Assembly (NCBI RefSeq): GCF_032854445.1
Contig: NC_088299.1
Coordinates: 19,275,608-19,339,607 of the forward strand
Origin: Liolophura sinensis
Lineage: Eukaryota > Mollusca > Polyplacophora > Chitonida > Chitonidae
Reading direction: 5' to 3'
DNA: 64,000 bases
This document shows positions 39,601 through 48,160 of this stretch, piece by piece. Positions within the stretch are counted from its first letter, which is position 1, and each line of letters starts with the position of its first letter. Under the pieces are notes generated by a model, which saw nothing but the letters and a program-made list of their open reading frames with translations, did no database searches and was not told the origin of the DNA. A program made the position numbers and the translations under genes.

Positions 39601-42600
39601 TGCTGTACAAAAGTACAGCATTGGATCCAGGATTTCTGGCCACAGGGATCTGCTGTACAAAAGTACAGCATTGGATCCAGGATTTCTGGCCACAGGGATC
39701 TGCTGTACACAAGTACAGCATTGGATCCAGGATTTTTGGCCGCAGGGATCCGCTGTACACAAGTACAGCATTGGGTCCAGAATTTTTGGCCAAGCGCTAT
39801 ACATGAACATTTAGAAGAACTTTTCCAATGAGAAATTAACAAATACGGTGCAAGCATTAGTATCTTTAAAACATTCTGTGTGACACTCACCCTGTGTCAG
39901 GAAAGATTTAATGATTTTTCAGAGGGTTAGAGCTTTTCTCTTTTGTCTCTACAACAGGCTACACTGAGACATACACTGTATTCAGGTCTTTTCACTTACA
40001 CGGTTTACAATCTTGTGATACTGCAGCCTGGCTGATCTCCACATTAAACTTACAGAATGTATTACTTGCGGCCCTTTGTCCTACTGTATTTCACCTCAAG
40101 CTTGGTATGTTAAAAGTGCACTTTTAAAAGCACACCATGACCATAAAATGATACTTTTGGTGCCAGTAATTAAGTTTTCCTAACAAGAAATTAATCAAAC
40201 CTCTTAAGTAGGATTATAAGATGGAAGAATCCCTCAGAATGAAGCAAAATGTGTCACTTGGGAATTGATAAGCTTTATGTAAACTACAGTACAGTCACCT
40301 GATCAAATGAAGCATATATAAACTCAATTATTTTGCTTTATCATTCTCAAAGACACTTTTAAGATTGTGTAAGACAATCTAACGCTGAGCTCCAAATAAA
40401 CTGAAGCCTTAAACCATCCTGTCAAACACTCACCCTGCCTCAGAAAACCTGCTATAACTGTTCTGGGGGTGAGGTTTTTCCCAGGTGTCTCTATCACCGG
40501 CGTCTGCAACCTGGCTGATCTGCGCCGCTGAGAGGTCAGACTGGCATAACCCCCCACACTTTCTCGTACCTCTGTTTCTTCTATTCGTCTGCGTTTGCGA
40601 GTTTCCGGTTTTGCAGTCTCGTGAGTTTCCAGAAATTTCTGAATCTACAACATAATTTGGAACATGCAGATGTATGTAAATCCATGTCTGTTTGTGAAAT
40701 TCCAACCTAACTGATCATCTGTGTGCGGAAACCCTCACGGAGAATCCACGCACATGTACATGTGTGGCATTCAATCAACATAATCATTCAATTTTAAAAA
40801 AAATACCTTAAAAAAAATTATAAAGCTTAAAGCAGTGCCCATAATTTCATCATTTAATTTACATGTACCTGAATTTAAAATGGATTTTCAGAGATTCACT
40901 TTGCAGAACTCCACCAGAAACTAGTCCAAACCGTAGTAGTACACAAAGCAGAACTTTGATTCAATGGAAGGTTTTAATGCATATAAAACACATTTTGTGG
41001 ATTCAGTGTTAATAATGTGAGTCTGAGTACACTTGGGCAAAAGATGAAGTCATGAACTGGATAGTTGAGAACCTCTGAACATATTTAAGTTGTTCTTGTG
41101 ACTTTTTTTTTTCATATGAAAGTCCTTGAAGCACATTTTGGTAGTTTTAGTTCACTGCAGTCAAGGAAAGAATAAGGTTTTTGTCAAAAGTGAAGCTCTA
41201 TATACATTACACCGTAACACCAGCAACCTGTGCATGGTTGTGGATGTTTCCCGGGCTCTGCCCGGTTTCCACCCATCGTATAAGTGAAATATTCTTGAGT
41301 ACGGCATAAAACACCAATCAAATAAATCAATAAATATAATTTATTATGGCTTATAAGAGACGTACAACTGAGCAGATTCATTGTTTAAACCTTGTACCTT
41401 GGTAATCCAGGCCTTTAATTTCATCATTAAAATTGATTCCTGCACATCCACTTTGCAGGAATCCACCAGACTTCAGGTGTAGTTTAATGCATTTAAAAGT
41501 AAACAGGTTTTAAGGATACAATGCTAATAGCTTTAATGCTATCACTGTGAAAGTATCAGTCCACTGGCCAAAAGACTTAGATATGAATGGAAAAGCTGTG
41601 AACATCTAAACATTTTAAAATTATTTTGGGGGCCTTTTTTGCTCACGAAAGTCAGATAAGAATCAAGATCCAGCCCAAAGTATAGCTCTACACACATTAC
41701 ATGGCAAAAACATTCAAGAAATATACATGCCTACTGCACCACACAGTGACAGAATGCCTACTGTACCACACAGTGACAGAATGTCTACTGTACCACACAG
41801 TGACAGAATGTCTACTGTACCACACAGTGCAGAATGTCTATTGTACCACAGTGACAGAATGTCTACTGTACCACACAGTGACAGAATGTCTACTGTACCA
41901 CACAGTGACAGAATGTCTACTGTACCACACAGTGCAGAATGTCTACTGTACCACACAGTGACAGAATATCTACTGTACCACACAGTGCAGAATGTCTACT
42001 GTACCACACAATGACAGAATGCCTTCTGTACCACACAGTGCAGAATGTCTACTGCACCACACAGTGGGAGAATGTCTACTGCACCACAGTGACAGAATGT
42101 CTACTGCACCACACAGTGACAGAATGCCTACTGTATCACACAGTGACAGAATGCCTACTGCACCACACAGTGACAGAATGCCTACTGCACCACACAGTGA
42201 CAGAATGCCTACTGTACCACACAGTGACAGAATGTCTACTGTACCACACAGTGACAGAATGCCTACTGTACCACACAGTGCAGAATGCCTATAGTACCAC
42301 ACAGTGACAGAATGTCTACTGTACCACACAGTGACAGAATGTCTACTGTACCACAGTGACAGAATGTCTACTGCACCACACAGTGACATAATGTCTACTG
42401 TACCACACAGTGACAGAATGTCTACTGCACCACACAGTGACAGAATGCCTACTGTACCACACAGTGACAGAATGTCTACTGCACCACACAGTGACAGAAT
42501 GCCTACTGTACCACACAGTGACAGAATGTCTACTGCACCACACAGTGACAGAATGTCTACTGTACCACAGAGTGACAGAATGCCTACTGTACCACAGAGT

Positions 42601-44983
42601 GACAGAATGTCTACTGTACCACACAGTGACAAAATGCCTGCTGCACCACGCAGTGACAAAATGCCTACTGCACCACAAAGTGACAGGATGTCTACTGCAC
42701 CACACAGTGACAAAATGCCTACTGCACCACAAAGTGACAGGATGTCTACTGCACCACACAGTCGCAGAAAGTCTACTGTACCCAGTGACAGAATGTCTAC
42801 TTTACCACACAGTAACAGAATACCAAGTGTACCACACTATACAGAAAGTCTACTGCACCACACAGTGACAGAATGCCAACTGTACCACACAGTGACAGAC
42901 TACCATCTGTACCACATAGTGACAGAATACCAACTGTACCACACAGTGACAGAATGCCTTCTGAACCACATGCTTTGATAAATCATGAGTATATCAGTGC
43001 TACAGACAATTTTTTGTCACAGAGAGTACGGTACTCTCGACTTTGAAAGAGAGGGAGTACATTACTTCCAACTTTCCAAGTATGCGGTACCGCAGAACAC
43101 ATTTTTTCAAATACTCAACACTTCATTATGTCGGGTCACCAGTCATACACTTGGAAAGTGTGAAACTGATCAAGTGAAAGTGGATGGAGAAAACAACTAA
43201 GACGTAAGCCCACATGTGCATAAAGGTATACACAGGCCGACATACAGATATTCTTTCCTTTGTGGTTAGGACTACCTGGTATACAAGTAGAGAGGATTCG
43301 TACAGGTATATACAGGTATCATTTTCAAGGCTAGTTTAAACATACCCTGGTGCAAATTATAGACTATAATTTACTATGGGTTACTATTTTTTTCAGCCAG
43401 TCACTTTCGCCACTCATCAGATTTTATAGTAAATACTATTTTTCTTTAGTCATACTTCCTTAGTGGCCATGACTTTGTAGGTTTCCTTCTGTAATTCGTT
43501 TTTATCTGCCTTGGTGTAGCTGCTAGACTCAGTTTGGTCTCTTCCAGCTACATCTGGAGTTTATCAAACATTACATTTAGAACAATTGCCCTCAAAATAA
43601 TGGATCAGGACTTGGCAGTGTGTATTCAACTTGCAACAATGCTGTTCCCCCCCCCCCCCCCCCCCCATGTAGATTTCTGTCAAGTAATCGTCATACAACT
43701 GTGTTGTTGTTGTTTCACCCAGATGAGGCCGTTTGAAATGAAAGTAAGTGGATTATTTTAATATGAACAATTGCAAACATCTGCTAAACGCCCCAGAAAA
43801 AGTAGATTTTGTATAACGTTTGTATTTTTTCTTAAGTAAATAAATTTGTCGACAAAAACATTCGCATTTTATCGCCATTTCACATAATTGTTCTAAATTT
43901 GCGACAATGGCGAGTGCCAGCGGAAGCCCTGATTAAGGGAGAATTATCAGCGAGCTTCCAATATACAGACTCGGCGGTCAGCAGACAATATTTAAGTTTG
44001 GGACAAACTAAGATTTTCAAGGATTTTGGGGAGTATTTGTCTTTTTTAAGGACTTTCAAGTGCTTGAAAATGAAATTGTATTTTTCAAGCACTTTCAAGG
44101 ACTATGCGCACCCTGGTAGATGTAGGCCTACATATAAACTGGCCAAGAAACATTCTAGAATTAAGTAATTATTTCAGCTCCTCTGCAAGAGGAATGAATT
44201 TGAATGAAATTAATACATTTATTGGGCATCAACCTGTGTGGGGTTTATTTCAGTAAGTCACTCACTGATGCGACAGGTGAATTTTCTTTTACCTGTCTAA
44301 CCATTTCTTGGCCCCACACAAACTTGTTAACAATCTCCACCTTTGGGTCAAAAGATGATGAAATGGTTGTTGATATGTGCTAAATCCAGATGTAGGGGCT
44401 ACATTAGAAGACAAGAATTTATTATTTTGTGCTTTAATTATTGGCAGTATTTGGTATAAATCTGAAGTGTTTCTTCAAAGCGGTTAGTGGGGGCACAGCT
44501 GTAGCCTAGTGTGTCTGAAAACTAACACACGGTGGAGAATGTCGAGCACATGGTTCGCTGTGGAGATTCACTTCTGATTTTGGCAGGGCTGTTTCTATGC
44601 TCTGTTTTAATTTTAGAAGCATATCACCTAATTTTTTAAGTGTATTTACGCCTGAATGCCCCTTATCTGTAGCACTGGCGTGTTAACTTTCTTTCTCAAC
44701 CATGCAGGAGATTCAACACCAGGCAGGTTATCTATTCTCCTGCCAATGATGCCGGCCTTACCGCACTTCTGGGGGTCACATCAGAGAATGAACTCCGTCG
44801 CTTGTTCTTTCTAGAGGTCGAAGGTTGTGGTACAGGGTTTTCCAACACAGGCTTAGTGTTTTGTGTTGACGAAGACTGTCGCAATGATCGTCGGCGTTGG
44901 GCTGAGACTGCATTCTGGGTAACCTTGGCCTCCAGAAGATCTTTGATCAGTGTGCGAGGTGTAATTGTAGAGTCATCTGCCAT
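18546..44983 (-). CDS. CENPT: Centromere protein T (CENP-T), complete ten-exon gene
   Basis: CENP-T is an inner-kinetochore protein of the CCAN. Its C-terminal histone fold pairs with CENP-W, and its flexible N-terminus recruits NDC80 after CDK phosphorylation of TP sites (family knowledge). Coding exons, 5' to 3' on the minus strand: 44983-44762, 40644-40434, 39356-39263, 37673-37597, 32538-31379, 30730-30546, 26871-26710, 25022-24900, 20873-20769, 18669-18546. Every junction is GT-AG, all phases agree, and the sum is 2,463 nt (820 residues plus stop). Visible features: TPRT at residues 8-11 and 133-136, SPRT at 189-192, an acidic/Ser-rich middle (about 203-650), and the histone fold with C-terminal extension at about 705-820 ('FADHAGR', 'ELLMKRQG', 'LPLEYKQ', each matching remembered human CENP-T). 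It is longer than human CENP-T (about 560 residues). Exact 5' UTR and any additional small exons are unknown. Confidence 0.9.
18670..18907. other. CENP-T intron 9, unique part
   Basis: No feature beyond the splice acceptor region. The remainder of the intron is the 43-bp array and AT-rich sequence up to 20,768. Confidence 0.5.
18908..19522 (+). repeat. 43-bp minisatellite, about 14 copies
   Basis: The unit contains 'gccaaatacttgtgacagaa'. Most internal copies are identical; edge copies vary. It lies in CENP-T intron 9. Homogeneity suggests recent expansion or gene conversion. Confidence 0.95.
19523..20768. other. CENP-T intron 9, AT-rich remainder
   Basis: No exon or repeat recognised. Confidence 0.45.
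20769..20873 (-). CDS. CENPT: CENP-T exon 9 (histone fold core)
   Basis: Residues 746-779 with split codons at both ends. Reads 'ADKYWTNVTSDLGAF' then 'ADHAGRVTVTEEDVELLMK', the alpha2-loop-alpha3 part of a CENP-T histone fold. Acceptor 'gttgttgtag', donor 'gtaatg'. Confidence 0.95.
21031..22150 (+). repeat. 16-bp minisatellite, about 69 copies
   Basis: Unit 'ccaatcctacatgtat' with C/T variants at a few positions, in CENP-T intron 8. Because 16 x 3 = 48, all plus frames stay open and give repeated peptides ('HVSNPTCIQ'), including a 390-codon frame that should not be called a gene. The embedded 'acatgt' palindrome recurs every unit. Confidence 0.97.
22472..22685 (-). mobile_element. SINE-B, 5'-truncated
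   Basis: Reverse-oriented tail 'gagtgagtgcccagggttta' and 'ttttcatcatatgacga', running to 'aaactggtcgaccagtctgc'. Inserted in CENP-T intron 8. Confidence 0.75.
22690..23190 (+). repeat. Three diverged direct repeats of about 185-204 bp
   Basis: 'ctgacccaaacataaatcct', 'ctgacccaaacaaaaaaaac' and 'ccgacccaaacatgaaaac' recur in order with neighbouring 'gtgaaaactg' and 'tactggct' blocks. Old tandem duplications in CENP-T intron 8. Confidence 0.65.
23727..23943 (+). repeat. 44-bp tandem repeat, about 5 copies
   Basis: The unit contains 'accaagaggtggtcctaaat'; the 44-base step is exact between copies. It directly abuts the next array. Confidence 0.93.
23944..24660 (+). repeat. 26-bp minisatellite, about 27 copies
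   Basis: The unit contains 'gtggggacatacacatgttg'; purine-rich on the plus strand. Long minus-strand frames (about 245 codons) are products of the repeat. CENP-T intron 8. Confidence 0.95.
24900..25022 (-). CDS. CENPT: CENP-T exon 8 (start of histone fold)
   Basis: Residues 705-744 with split codons at both ends. Basic lead-in 'PEKKTKMIGKLRMPASL', then 'FSHFLKSNISKDVLNEVEK', which aligns with the first histone-fold helix of CENP-T. Acceptor 'ttcccacag', donor 'gtgaga'. Confidence 0.93.
25023..26017. other. CENP-T intron 7, part without arrays
   Basis: AT-rich. A segment at about 25,190-25,330 shares blocks ('cagagagcatcattttcagt') with about 29,880-30,010 in intron 6, so both are probably copies of one old interspersed repeat. 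Confidence 0.45.
26018..26600 (+). repeat. 20-bp minisatellite, about 28 copies
   Basis: Unit 'atgaaatgtgcaccctgccc' with frequent single substitutions and some shortened units. It ends about 110 bases from CENP-T exon 7. All minus frames read open. Confidence 0.95.
26710..26871 (-). CDS. CENPT: CENP-T exon 7
   Basis: Residues 651-703 with split codons at both ends. Basic, TP-containing linker ('VKTPNTVRNTTVGKMLTP', 'KQKITKPKP') leading into the histone fold. Acceptor 'ctctttag', donor 'gtataa'. Low intrinsic conservation; supported by phase agreement with exons 6 and 8. Confidence 0.85.
27095..27727 (+). repeat. 12-bp minisatellite, about 52 copies
   Basis: Unit 'atcattgtacac' with 'cactgtacac' and 'cattgcacac' variants, in CENP-T intron 6. 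Because 12 is a multiple of 3, both strands show long frames of four-residue repeats ('YTSL', 'NDVY'). Confidence 0.95.
28356..28790 (+). repeat. 36-bp minisatellite, 12 copies, nearly identical
   Basis: The unit contains 'gagagactgtcaacttccgc' then 'ccgtgcatattaattt'. Variation is almost limited to one G/A position (ccgtgcat/ccatgcat). Open on both strands because 36 is a multiple of 3. CENP-T intron 6. Confidence 0.97.
28791..30545. other. CENP-T intron 6, part without arrays
   Basis: No exon with matching phase was found between exons 6 and 7. A palindrome-like repeat block ('cttaagcccggtactaacgt') lies near 29,755-29,870. Confidence 0.45.
30546..30730 (-). CDS. CENPT: CENP-T exon 6
   Basis: Residues 589-649 plus a split codon. 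Ser/Asp/Gly-rich with an internal repeat of 'LGDS' and 'LRDSQSRLGDSPAG'; predicted disordered. Acceptor 'ctctgtttccag' (phase 0, matching exon 5), donor 'gtaatt'. Confidence 0.85.
31379..32538 (-). CDS. CENPT: CENP-T exon 5 (large disordered exon)
   Basis: Residues 203-588, with two bases of codon 202. It opens with 'QFDFTLGSIVELEDEKE', continues Ser/Arg-rich ('RRKSLRSSRHRSAD'), and becomes strongly acidic ('DDEIEDVENQVDDVE', 'DGDNDIEGGEEDVND'). Such long low-complexity middles are usual in CENP-T proteins. Acceptor 'tttttgtttacag', donor 'gtatgg' directly after 'GVVQ'. Ending the frame at the in-frame stop instead would leave an unrelated tail and no histone fold. Confidence 0.9.
32690..37205 (+). 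repeat. 73-bp satellite-like array, about 62 copies (4.5 kb)
   Basis: The unit contains 'cagattttcacagacagaac' and 'gccatttgtgtataccaaac'. Named variants recur: a short form with 'actggtgattataccatcaa', a form with 'ctttcttgtcagattttcac', and an inserted second 'gccaaacagaacaag'. These variants recur in the same order, indicating higher-order units. It fills CENP-T intron 4. The many 80-260-codon plus frames here are artefacts of 73 = 1 mod 3. Confidence 0.97.
37597..37673 (-). CDS. CENPT: CENP-T exon 4 (SPRT motif)
   Basis: Residues 177-201 with split codons at both ends; 'RPRRSPRTMTSYVSQHS'. The motif sits about a dozen codons before a phase-1 donor, as in exon 2. Acceptor 'gtgtgtttcag', donor 'gtaagt'. 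Phase joins exactly with exons 3 and 5. Confidence 0.85.
37674..39262. other. CENP-T intron 3
   Basis: No array. A SINE-A fragment in plus orientation (about 37,990-38,080) is the only repeat recognised. Confidence 0.5.
37990..38080 (+). mobile_element. SINE-A 3' fragment
   Basis: 'ccatagtgctggcagttgct', 'gtgaaatattcttga' and 'aaaccaataaatac' show an altered SINE-A tail. Confidence 0.55.
39263..39356 (-). CDS. CENPT: CENP-T exon 3
   Basis: Residues 146-175 with split codons at both ends: 'VSETPIQSQRESDGL', 'LPPIPPEPLLIVED'. Contains a TP site. Acceptor 'tttgttccag', donor 'gtaagg'. Supported by phase agreement on both sides. Confidence 0.83.
39410..39795 (+). repeat. 50-bp minisatellite, about 7.5 copies
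   Basis: The unit contains 'ttggatccaggatttctggc' and 'cacagggatctgctgtaca'. It starts about 55 bases upstream of exon 3's acceptor in CENP-T intron 2, so array length changes could affect the branch-point region. Confidence 0.95.
39891..40038 (-). pseudogene. Dead duplicate of CENP-T exon 2
   Basis: On the minus strand, 'gatcagccaggctgcag' and the donor context 'cacagg|gtgagtgt' match exon 2 ('gatcagccaggttgcag', 'ggcagg|gtgagtgt') in the same order, and the translated end ('PVVETKEKSSNPLKNH', then a stop) parallels 'PVIETPGKNLTPRTV'. About 65 extra bases split the copy, the TPRT motif is lost and an in-frame stop is present. It lies in intron 2, 390 bases downstream of its parent. Confidence 0.6.
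40434..40644 (-). CDS. CENPT: CENP-T exon 2 (second TPRT motif)
   Basis: Residues 75-144 plus one base. Basic stretch 'KPETRKRRRIEE', then 'SQRRRSARLQTPVIETP' and 'LTPRTVIAGFLRQ'. The TPRT-hydrophobic pattern resembles the NDC80-binding motifs of vertebrate CENP-T. Acceptor 'attatgttgtag' (phase 0, matching exon 1), donor 'gtgagt'. Confidence 0.9.
41217..41336 (+). mobile_element. SINE-A, 5'-truncated
   Basis: 'ccgggctctgcccggtttcc', 'gtataagtgaaatattcttg' and 'gtacggcataaaacaccaat' with a short A-rich tail. CENP-T intron 1. Confidence 0.85.
41729..42972 (+). repeat. 27-bp minisatellite, about 46 copies
   Basis: The unit contains 'actgtaccacacagtgacag' then 'aatgtct', with 25- and 22-base variants. 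CENP-T intron 1. Internal partial palindrome 'cagtgtgg'-type pairing ('ccacacagtg') recurs. Confidence 0.95.
42973..44761. other. CENP-T intron 1, proximal part
   Basis: No exon seen. A poly-C tract of about 20 bases lies at about 43,648-43,667. Confidence 0.45.
44762..44983 (-). CDS. CENPT: CENP-T exon 1 (start codon, first TPRT motif)
   Basis: Residues 1-74. The start is the first Met of an open frame that reads 'MADDSTITPRTLIKDLLEA', close to the N-terminus of human CENP-T in position and pattern. Basic/Ser-rich sequence follows ('RRRSLRQSSS', 'KNKRRSSFSD', 'VTPRSA'). Donor 'gtaagg' in phase 0. A possible upstream acceptor ('tatgttttag', about 45,006) suggests a non-coding 5' exon. Confidence 0.92.
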
Positions 44984-45649
44984 TTTGACAGTCTTTTAAA
45001 TGTCCTAAAACATAAACATAATATACAAACCTGATTTAAAATAACATGTTTTCAAACAAACTGAAATCACATGCCAATGGCTGGGTAGGGCTAAGCAGAA
45101 GATTTACTGATTGGTGTTTTATGTTATACCCAAAAATATTTCACTTATACGAAGACAGCTTAAACAGAAGAATACTTTATAGTATGATTATCTAGCAACC
45201 ATGATTATGACGTATCCAAATATTTCTCAACCTACTGCACAGTGTAGGTTAACACCATCTCATCAGAAGCTATACATGTTATTGTACCTCATCATATATC
45301 TCAGCATCATTCAATGAATGAACTGATTCATCGCAAAAAATGTTGAATCAATTAGCCAGGTGTAACACTAATATTTAGGTTTACTTTTACAATAACATTA
45401 ATGCATGACTAAAATTTTCCGACAAAAACTCACAGCAAACACTGTGATAAGTCGAAAATTGGACACCCAAACCTCTGACAATGAGTGCCATGTCTACATC
45501 GTCATATTCCGTTTTTGATAAGCAGTGGATGTGCTCAGTGCACTACATTTCTACATCGGCAAAGATATTATCACATTATTGATCCAATTCTATGTCCACT
45601 TTCGTACAGCGAAAAGTCCATTTAACAGTCTATATATAACGCCAAAAAT
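44984..45649. promoter_or_regulatory. CENP-T 5' flank, possible shared promoter region
   Basis: Lies between the CENP-T start and a candidate plus-strand first exon. It holds a 40-base SINE-A remnant (45,111-45,153) and a YY1-like 'aaaatatggcgg' at its far end. Promoter function is inferred only from position. Confidence 0.3.
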
Positions 45650-45669
45650 ATGGCGGAGGAATCGGAATC

Positions 45670-45744
45670 ATGTCGTTACGAAACAGGCAACAACAACAAC
45701 AGCCACACGTTACTAACGGTGTTGCTGTTAAGCCAGAGAGTACT
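45670..45744 (+). CDS. Candidate first exon of an unidentified gene
   Basis: Twenty-five codons ('MSLRNRQQQQQPHVTNG', then 'VAVKPEST') ending in phase 0 at a possible donor 'gtatgc'. An upstream ATG at 45,650 in another frame sits in a YY1-like 'atatggcgg' and gives 'MAEESESCRYE'. No continuation exon was identified, and I do not recognise the protein. Confidence 0.3.
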
Positions 45745-45999
45745 GTATGCGTTCTGATCGTACATCTTTACTAGAAATCATAAACCATATAATTAAAGTA
45801 CCTGAAACATACATATATCAGCCACAATTTACGTCTTCCTTCCTCCTGCGCTGGACTCACCAAAAGCACGACATTTGAAGTGACATATTTCAAAGCGAGC
45901 GCCAAATCATGGGGTTCATCAAAAGACTAACTTAGCAAAATGTTATCATTACCTTTAAAAGCACGAAACGGACTAGGATGTCGCATAAAAAATTCAGGA

Positions 46000-46247
46000 T
46001 TTATATATTTATTTGATTGGTGTTTCAAGAATATTTCACTTATACGACGGCGGCCAGCATTATGATGGGAGGAAACCAGGCAGAGCTCAGAGGAAACGCA
46101 CGGCCATCCGTAGGTCGCTGACCTTCCCACGTACGACCGGAGAGGAAGCCAACATGAGCTGGAAAACTCACAGCGAGCGCATTGGTGAGAGGCTCTTGGG
46201 TCATTGCGCGGCGCTGGCGTGCTAAGCCCCTCGGCCACGGAACTCCT
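46000..46247 (-). mobile_element. SINE-A, near full length
   Basis: Minus orientation from 'tatttatttgattggtgt' through 'cagcattatgatgggagg' to the tRNA-like head ('ggcgtgctaagcccctcggc'). A short deletion removes part of the tail. Confidence 0.85.
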
Positions 46248-46579
46248 TCCCATCCCTCAATTTAAATTTCAGGATAGCCGGCCTATTGTTATGCAGTCCA
46301 CTAATGTATTTATATTCGTTCAATCATTCAGCTCGCATCTGTGATCATGTCGGAGTTAATGTAGTAGGCTCTATATGATTATCATAATATCAAACCAGTT
46401 TTTTTTTTTCACTTACGTGGACCGTATACCTTCTATGTACACTCGAAAACTTAAATGAATACACAAATATGACAGGTTCTAAGTGTCCGAAACCCGCACC
46501 CGCGATGGTAGGATTGGAATCTTACGTTATGAGCGTAACTGAAACATTATGAATAATCGACGTTTTAATAATGCTAATG

Positions 46580-46605
46580 AAATAAATAAATAAATAAATA
46601 AATAA
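46580..46605 (+). repeat. (AAAT)n microsatellite
   Basis: About six perfect units; probably the tail of an otherwise eroded SINE. Confidence 0.8.
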
Positions 46606-46869
46606 ACGATCCGTAACGATCATATCGGCTTTTTAGCTTTGATTGTGATGTTGGCCTGTATATAGAACAACTGATTTTCATCCAACGTTAGGCCTAATCA
46701 ATCCATGCCGTTTGATACTTGTACCATATGTTATAGATTATGCGACTTTACACCTGTCCATGTTATAGCTGCCTGCCAGTAAACGTCATATATACTCATT
46801 TCAGCACATACATTTAGGCGCTACATCACATATATGTCGCACTATATATACAATCTATAGATATAAATA

Positions 46870-47062
46870 GTTGGGGTTCAACCCCGGCCTTGGACAAGGA
46901 ATTTGTAGTAGAATCCCCCGCTCTCACTGCTACTTGGATGCAGCAAGCCTGTCGACGTCAGCTGCACAAGGACGGCGATCACTATTATATATGGTGAGAG
47001 CAAACGGGGCAGTGTAATGTGAGGCTCCCTGTTATGATGCATCCTTCAGACAACACAACTTC
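46870..47062 (+). repeat. Possible tRNA-derived SINE, unclassified
   Basis: Starts with a B-box-like 'ggttcaaccccggccttgga', then unique body. No second copy was seen in the window, so the class is uncertain. Confidence 0.25.
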
Positions 47063-47124
47063 ATCACATCACCGGCACGTTGTTACCAGAAAGCACATCG
47101 TGATCTATGTCACAGAATATGGTA

Positions 47125-47818
47125 AGGCTGTGTTTCACCCGTTTATGTAACGGTAAGGCTGTGTGCACCTGCCTATATAATGGTAAGGCTGTGTGCACCT
47201 GCCCATATAATGGTAATACTGTGTGCACCCGCCTGTATAATGGGTAAGGCTGTGTGCACCCGCCTATATAATGGTAAGGCTGTGTGCACCTGTCTGTATA
47301 ATGGTAAGACTGTGTGCACCTGCCCATATAATGATAAGACTGTGTGCACCTGCCTATATAATGGTAAGGCTGTGTGCACCTGCCTATATAATGGTAAGGC
47401 TGTGTGCACCTGTCTGTATAATGGTAAGGCTGGGTGCGCCTACCTATATAATGGTAAGGCTGTATGCACCCGCCTATATAATGGTAAGGCTGTGTGCACC
47501 CGCCTGTATAATGGTAAGACTGTGTGCACCTGCCCATATAATGATAAGACTGTGTGCACCTGCCTATATAATGGTAAGGCTGGGTGCACCTGCCTATATA
47601 ATGGTAAGGCTGTTGTGCACCTGTCTGTATAATGGTAAGGCTGGGTGCGCCTACCTATATAATGGTAAGGCTGTATGCACCCGCCTATATAATGGTAAGG
47701 CTGTGTGCACCCGCCTGTATAATGGTAAGACTGTGTGCACCTGCCCATATAATGATAAGACTGTGTGCATCTGCCTATATAATGGTAAGGCTGTGTGCAC
47801 CTGCCTATATAATGCAAT
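47125..47818 (+). repeat. 30-bp minisatellite, about 23 copies
   Basis: The unit contains 'tataatggtaaggctgtgtg' and 'cacctgccta'. A block beginning 'gggtgcgcctacc' occurs at 47,432 and again 211 bases later with nearly the same series of variants, showing a segmental duplication within the array. Confidence 0.95.
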
Positions 47819-47849
47819 GATGATACACCCCCATGCATTATCAGAACCA

Positions 47850-48160
47850 GGGCCCGTAGTCATCAAGCAACTGAAGTTTTAAGTTATAAACTGTCAGTGC
47901 TTAGAAAACCAAACCCATGCAGAGGAAGAACAGCTCATATTAAGGCTAGCACATTGTTCTGCAATAAAGAATCACAATTTAAACTTTCTGGAGCGAAAGA
48001 TTTTAATTGTTGGTGTGATTTAATGTTTGACGTAAGTCTTATGACGTTTGGTAAAAACCGGCCCGTATTTATCAACCAACTTAAGACCTAAGTCATAAAT
48101 TGCAAGTCATTAAAAAGCCAAACCGAGAACAGGAAAGAACATAAATTTACCAGCATGTAT
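47850..48160 (+). repeat. Two diverged direct copies of a dispersed repeat
   Basis: 'cccgtagtcatcaagcaac' (about 47,851) and 'cccgtatttatcaaccaact' (about 48,062) start parallel blocks that share 'aagt.ataaa.tg', 'aaaccaaac' and 'aggaa.gaaca'. The type resembles MITE ends seen in invertebrates, but the far end is unclear. Confidence 0.5.
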
